Shown: positions 63,999-64,000 of the stretch, piece after piece
Layout: each line of letters opens with the position of its first letter
How positions within the stretch are numbered: the first letter of the stretch is position 1
NCBI GenBank assembly: GCA_019044685.2
Contig: JAGTXX020000010.1
Coordinates: 806,001-870,000 of the forward strand
Length of the DNA: 64,000 nt
Origin: Nannochloris sp. 'desiccata'
Taxonomy: Eukaryota; Chlorophyta; Trebouxiophyceae; Chlorellales; Chlorellaceae
Direction of reading: 5' to 3'
Notes under the pieces: generated by a model
Seen by the model: only the letters and a program-made list of their open reading frames with translations
What the model was told of the DNA's origin: nothing
Database searches by the model: none
Translations under genes and position numbers: made by a program

Positions 63999-64000
63999 TT

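Noticed and set aside
1..64000. CRISPR array, prokaryotic operon, rRNA operon, integrated virus or intact transposon
   Set aside because: None of their hallmarks is present: no regularly spaced direct repeats, no rRNA cores, no transposase, integrase, reverse transcriptase or capsid motifs in any open frame.

Overview
The window is a stretch of nuclear chromosome from a photosynthetic eukaryote, most likely a green alga (Viridiplantae, probably Chlorophyta). Four things point there. The genes carry short GT-AG introns, typically about 75-280 bases. A CYP97C-type carotene epsilon-ring hydroxylase (lutein pathway), a D27-type carotenoid isomerase and a bacterial-type plastid ribosomal protein L15 are present. 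The predicted plastid proteins have simple transit peptides with no leading signal peptide, which fits a primary plastid. TGTAA, the usual chlorophyte polyadenylation signal, lies shortly after many stop codons. An axonemal outer-arm dynein intermediate chain indicates that the organism makes flagella at some stage. The species is not identifiable from the window.

Layout. 1-12.6 kb: end of cytochrome c, DNAI1/IC78 dynein chain (-), a small mitochondrial-type membrane protein, VDAC, CHD1 chromatin remodeller, and a second small membrane protein. 12.8-24 kb: EME1-like Holliday-junction nuclease partner (-), an amino-thiazoline-carboxylate hydrolase-like protein, COX16 (-), seryl-tRNA synthetase, a PAM2-motif protein (-), and the NAT10/Kre33 RNA acetyltransferase (-). 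24-36 kb: LARGE-like glycosyltransferase (-), a probably plastid-targeted calcium-dependent protein kinase, D27-like isomerase (-), a DUF1279 protein, and EAF1 (NuA4 scaffold, -). 36-48 kb: 2-oxoglutarate dehydrogenase E1, two RING E3 ligases flanking plastid L15 (-), an unknown protein, and PDX2 (-). 48-57 kb: a GC-rich coding relic, an unknown membrane protein (-), OPA3 (-), CYP97C, a second LARGE-like glycosyltransferase, and TFIIA gamma (-). 57-64 kb: a circularly permuted tRNA-Leu gene, an IFI6-like glycine-rich membrane protein (-), a decayed leucine-rich-repeat gene, TIP41 (-), a 181-bp near-identical inverted repeat, and a tyrosine phosphatase.

The genes do not form an operon-like pathway. 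They are a dense mix of housekeeping functions: mitochondrial (cytochrome c, VDAC, COX16, OGDH, OPA3), chromatin and transcription (CHD1, EAF1, TFIIA), translation (SerRS, NAT10, PAM2 protein, tRNA) and plastid (CYP97C, D27, L15, CDPK, DUF1279). Many neighbours are divergent or convergent with 200-900 bases between them.

The most striking element is the tRNA-Leu(UAA) gene at 57563-57675. Its 3' half lies upstream of its 5' half, the acceptor strands pair across a 34-base linker, and a leader sequence pairs with the anticodon loop as an intron would. Next in interest are a 181-bp/76-bp/181-bp snap-back inverted repeat made from a coding exon (61333-61770) and a perfect 27-bp hairpin at 27233-27292. 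All exon coordinates were worked out by eye from splice consensus, frame and family alignment.
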